From: Desulfobacterales bacterium
GTDB lineage: Bacteria; Desulfobacterota; Desulfobacteria; Desulfobacterales; JAUWMJ01
Direction: 5' to 3'
NCBI GenBank assembly: GCA_030613225.1
Contig: JAUWMJ010000205.1
Coordinates: 1-6,113, forward strand
Length of the DNA: 6,113 nucleotides
Position 1 is the first letter of the stretch. Every line of letters starts with the position of its first letter. Positions 5,109 through 6,113 of the stretch are shown piece by piece. Below the pieces are notes generated by a model. The model was not told the DNA's origin, made no database searches, and saw nothing but the letters and a program-made list of their open reading frames with translations. The translations under genes and the position numbers were made by a program.

Positions 5109-5692
5109 TTTTCATTTGCCATTAACCTGTCAAGAATAATAGCCGTAGCGGACCTAACCGAGAGGTGGTTGTAGTCCGCAGGTCCCTTAATCGGCGCAAG
5201 CACATAGTCCACACCGGTAATAAAGCCGTCCGAAAGCCCCCACGCCGTACCCAGCACTAAAAGATATGGCTTGCCGTTTTTTAACATTTCACGAAACTTA
5301 CCATAACTTATACTTTTAAAGCAGTTTTTGGCACTCGTGACAACGGTCTTTGGTGAAACACTGCAGCTTTTACGGATATCGTCAAAGACTTTTTCTAAAG
5401 TCTCCTCTATACGGATCAGTTCCAAGGCTTCGCGTCTTTTTGGATTATACTTGGCACCTAATCCTTCTGTCCAGTGGGATACAATTTTTTGAACCAGTGC
5501 TTTCTGGTCTGCAAGGGGTGTAACCACATAAAATGATTTTATTCCGTATGTTTTTGCAGCTCTTGCAATATCGTGCAAATCCAGATTTGTAACAGAAGAC
5601 GTAATGACATCACCGTTTTTATTAACTACCGGGTAATGGACAAGAGCCACATAAAGATTTGGGATATTTGAATTATTAAAATCGTTCACCAC
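5105..5692 (-). CDS. SPOUT-type SAM-dependent RNA methyltransferase (Methyltrn_RNA_4 family), trmD-linked
   Basis: A 195-residue protein of the small RNA methyltransferase family (Pfam Methyltrn_RNA_4) found beside trmD in deltaproteobacteria. The N-terminal block NLYVALVHYPV (12-22), then SSVTNLDLHDIARAAKTYG (32-50) and FYVVTPL (54-60), are characteristic. The C-terminal SAM-binding knot region shows LLVLGTAWGLSD (144-155), YVLAPIKG (163-170) and YNHLSVRSATAIILDRL (174-190), so the domain is complete. It presumably methylates tRNA or rRNA; the exact site is not known to me. The first possible start is GTG at 5692, followed by a second GTG; homologues usually begin near NLYVAL, so the first dozen residues may be extra or the start may be non-standard. 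No strong Shine-Dalgarno sequence is present. trmD ends 23 nt upstream, so coupling is likely. The TGA stop lies within the adjoining repeat. Confidence 0.87.
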   Translation of the reverse strand: MVNDFNNSNIPNLYVALVHYPVVNKNGDVITSSVTNLDLHDIARAAKTYGIKSFYVVTPLADQKALVQKIVSHWTEGLGAKYNPKRREALELIRIEETLEKVFDDIRKSCSVSPKTVVTSAKNCFKSISYGKFREMLKNGKPYLLVLGTAWGLSDGFITGVDYVLAPIKGPADYNHLSVRSATAIILDRLMANEN

Positions 5693-5715
5693 AGTATTCC
5701 AGGTAAATAACCTTT

Positions 5716-6113
5716 TTATTTTTTTTGTTTTTCATGCCCCCCGTGGTTAAAATTGATTATTTTTTGAATATCTTGACACCATTTTTTCAGAATTTCTATT
5801 TCCTGACTATTCAAAGGCTTTTTTTGCAGCAAGTCCTTCCTCTTCAGAAAGGTACGTATAAGTGATGTTTCAATACGCCACTTTTCAATCTCCTGGTGGT
5901 GACCGGACAACAGGACCTCCGGAACCTCTTCTCCTTCAAAATTTTGTGGCCTTGTGTATTGGGCATGTTCCAAAAGACCTCCTGAAAATGAATCCTTTTC
6001 CGCCGAATCGATGCCGCCGAGGATTCCAGGGATCAGCCGGGTCACTGCATCAATGAGGACCATTGCAGCAAGTTCACCACCGGTCAGGACATAATCCCCA
6101 AGAGAAACTTCGT
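5716..6113 (-). CDS. trmD: tRNA (guanine-N1-)-methyltransferase TrmD, C-terminal 131 residues (starts beyond the right edge)
   Basis: TrmD makes m1G37 in tRNAs from SAM and prevents +1 frameshifting; it is a cytoplasmic homodimer with a trefoil-knot SAM site. The visible part opens with [20 protein letters not shown], the knot segment that binds SAM, followed by DAVTRLIPG. Next come the interdomain linker with [16 protein letters not shown] and the C-terminal tRNA-binding domain with [10 protein letters not shown] and IEKWR, then [13 protein letters not shown], all classical TrmD signatures. The frame is open to the window edge, so the internal Met codon at 6063 is not the start. The 3' end is Lys-rich (HEKQKK) and encoded by an A8 run directly before the TAA stop. 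In many relatives rplS follows this gene or its methyltransferase neighbour; here it does not. Confidence 0.96.
   Translation of the reverse strand, partial: EVSLGDYVLTGGELAAMVLIDAVTRLIPGILGGIDSAEKDSFSGGLLEHAQYTRPQNFEGEEVPEVLLSGHHQEIEKWRIETSLIRTFLKRKDLLQKKPLNSQEIEILKKWCQDIQKIINFNHGGHEKQKK
5719..5726 (-). other. A8 homopolymer forming an A-AAA-AAA slippery heptamer before the trmD stop
   Basis: The last trmD codons are CAA AAA AAA TAA, so the heptamer A AAA AAA is in the phase used by -1 frameshift sites and abuts the stop. The -1 frame continues ATA AAA AGG TTA TTT ACC TGG AAT ACT and then meets the methyltransferase GTG at 5692 without a stop. No stimulatory hairpin is evident downstream. 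Function is speculative. Confidence 0.3.

Overview
The window looks like a chromosomal segment from a moderately AT-rich Gram-negative bacterium, most likely a Desulfobacterota (deltaproteobacterial, Desulfobacterales-like) species. The main evidence is the right end, where trmD is followed directly by a SPOUT-type RNA methyltransferase (Pfam Methyltrn_RNA_4 type), an arrangement I know from that group. The stand-alone FHA-GAF-histidine kinase and the large intergenic palindromes fit the same picture. This placement is inference. All recognisable genes lie on the minus strand.

Reading along transcription, from high to low coordinates: (1) 6113-5105 holds the 3' part of trmD and the SPOUT methyltransferase, a translation-related housekeeping pair. 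(2) 5108-4919 is a transposon-like intergenic repeat whose end supplies the methyltransferase stop codon and which contains a likely terminator. (3) 4743-3757 encodes a membrane-anchored Cys-X5-Arg protein phosphatase with an unusual C-terminal beta-sandwich-like module. (4) 3404-1722 encodes an orphan cytoplasmic FHA-GAF-histidine kinase with its own promoter. (5) 1462-1 is a small toxin-antitoxin island: a two-gene operon of a coiled-coil putative antitoxin and a TumE/DUF6516 toxin, then a repeat-rich gene-free stretch (355-710), then the start of a Phd/YefM antitoxin whose toxin partner would lie beyond the left edge.

The most notable structure is at the left end. The Phd/YefM antitoxin has a near-consensus sigma-70 promoter whose -10 box sits inside a perfect 16-bp palindrome, as expected for an autoregulated TA operon. 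A roughly 157-bp imperfect palindrome flanked by TTA on both sides lies between that promoter and the Shine-Dalgarno sequence, so the antitoxin mRNA should carry a giant hairpin immediately upstream of its ribosome binding site. Other points worth checking are the TumE partner without a visible DNA-binding domain, the phosphatase fusion, a histidine kinase H-box without the usual acidic residue, and an A8 slippery run at the end of trmD whose -1 frame is open into the next gene. No rRNA, tRNA or CRISPR array was recognised.
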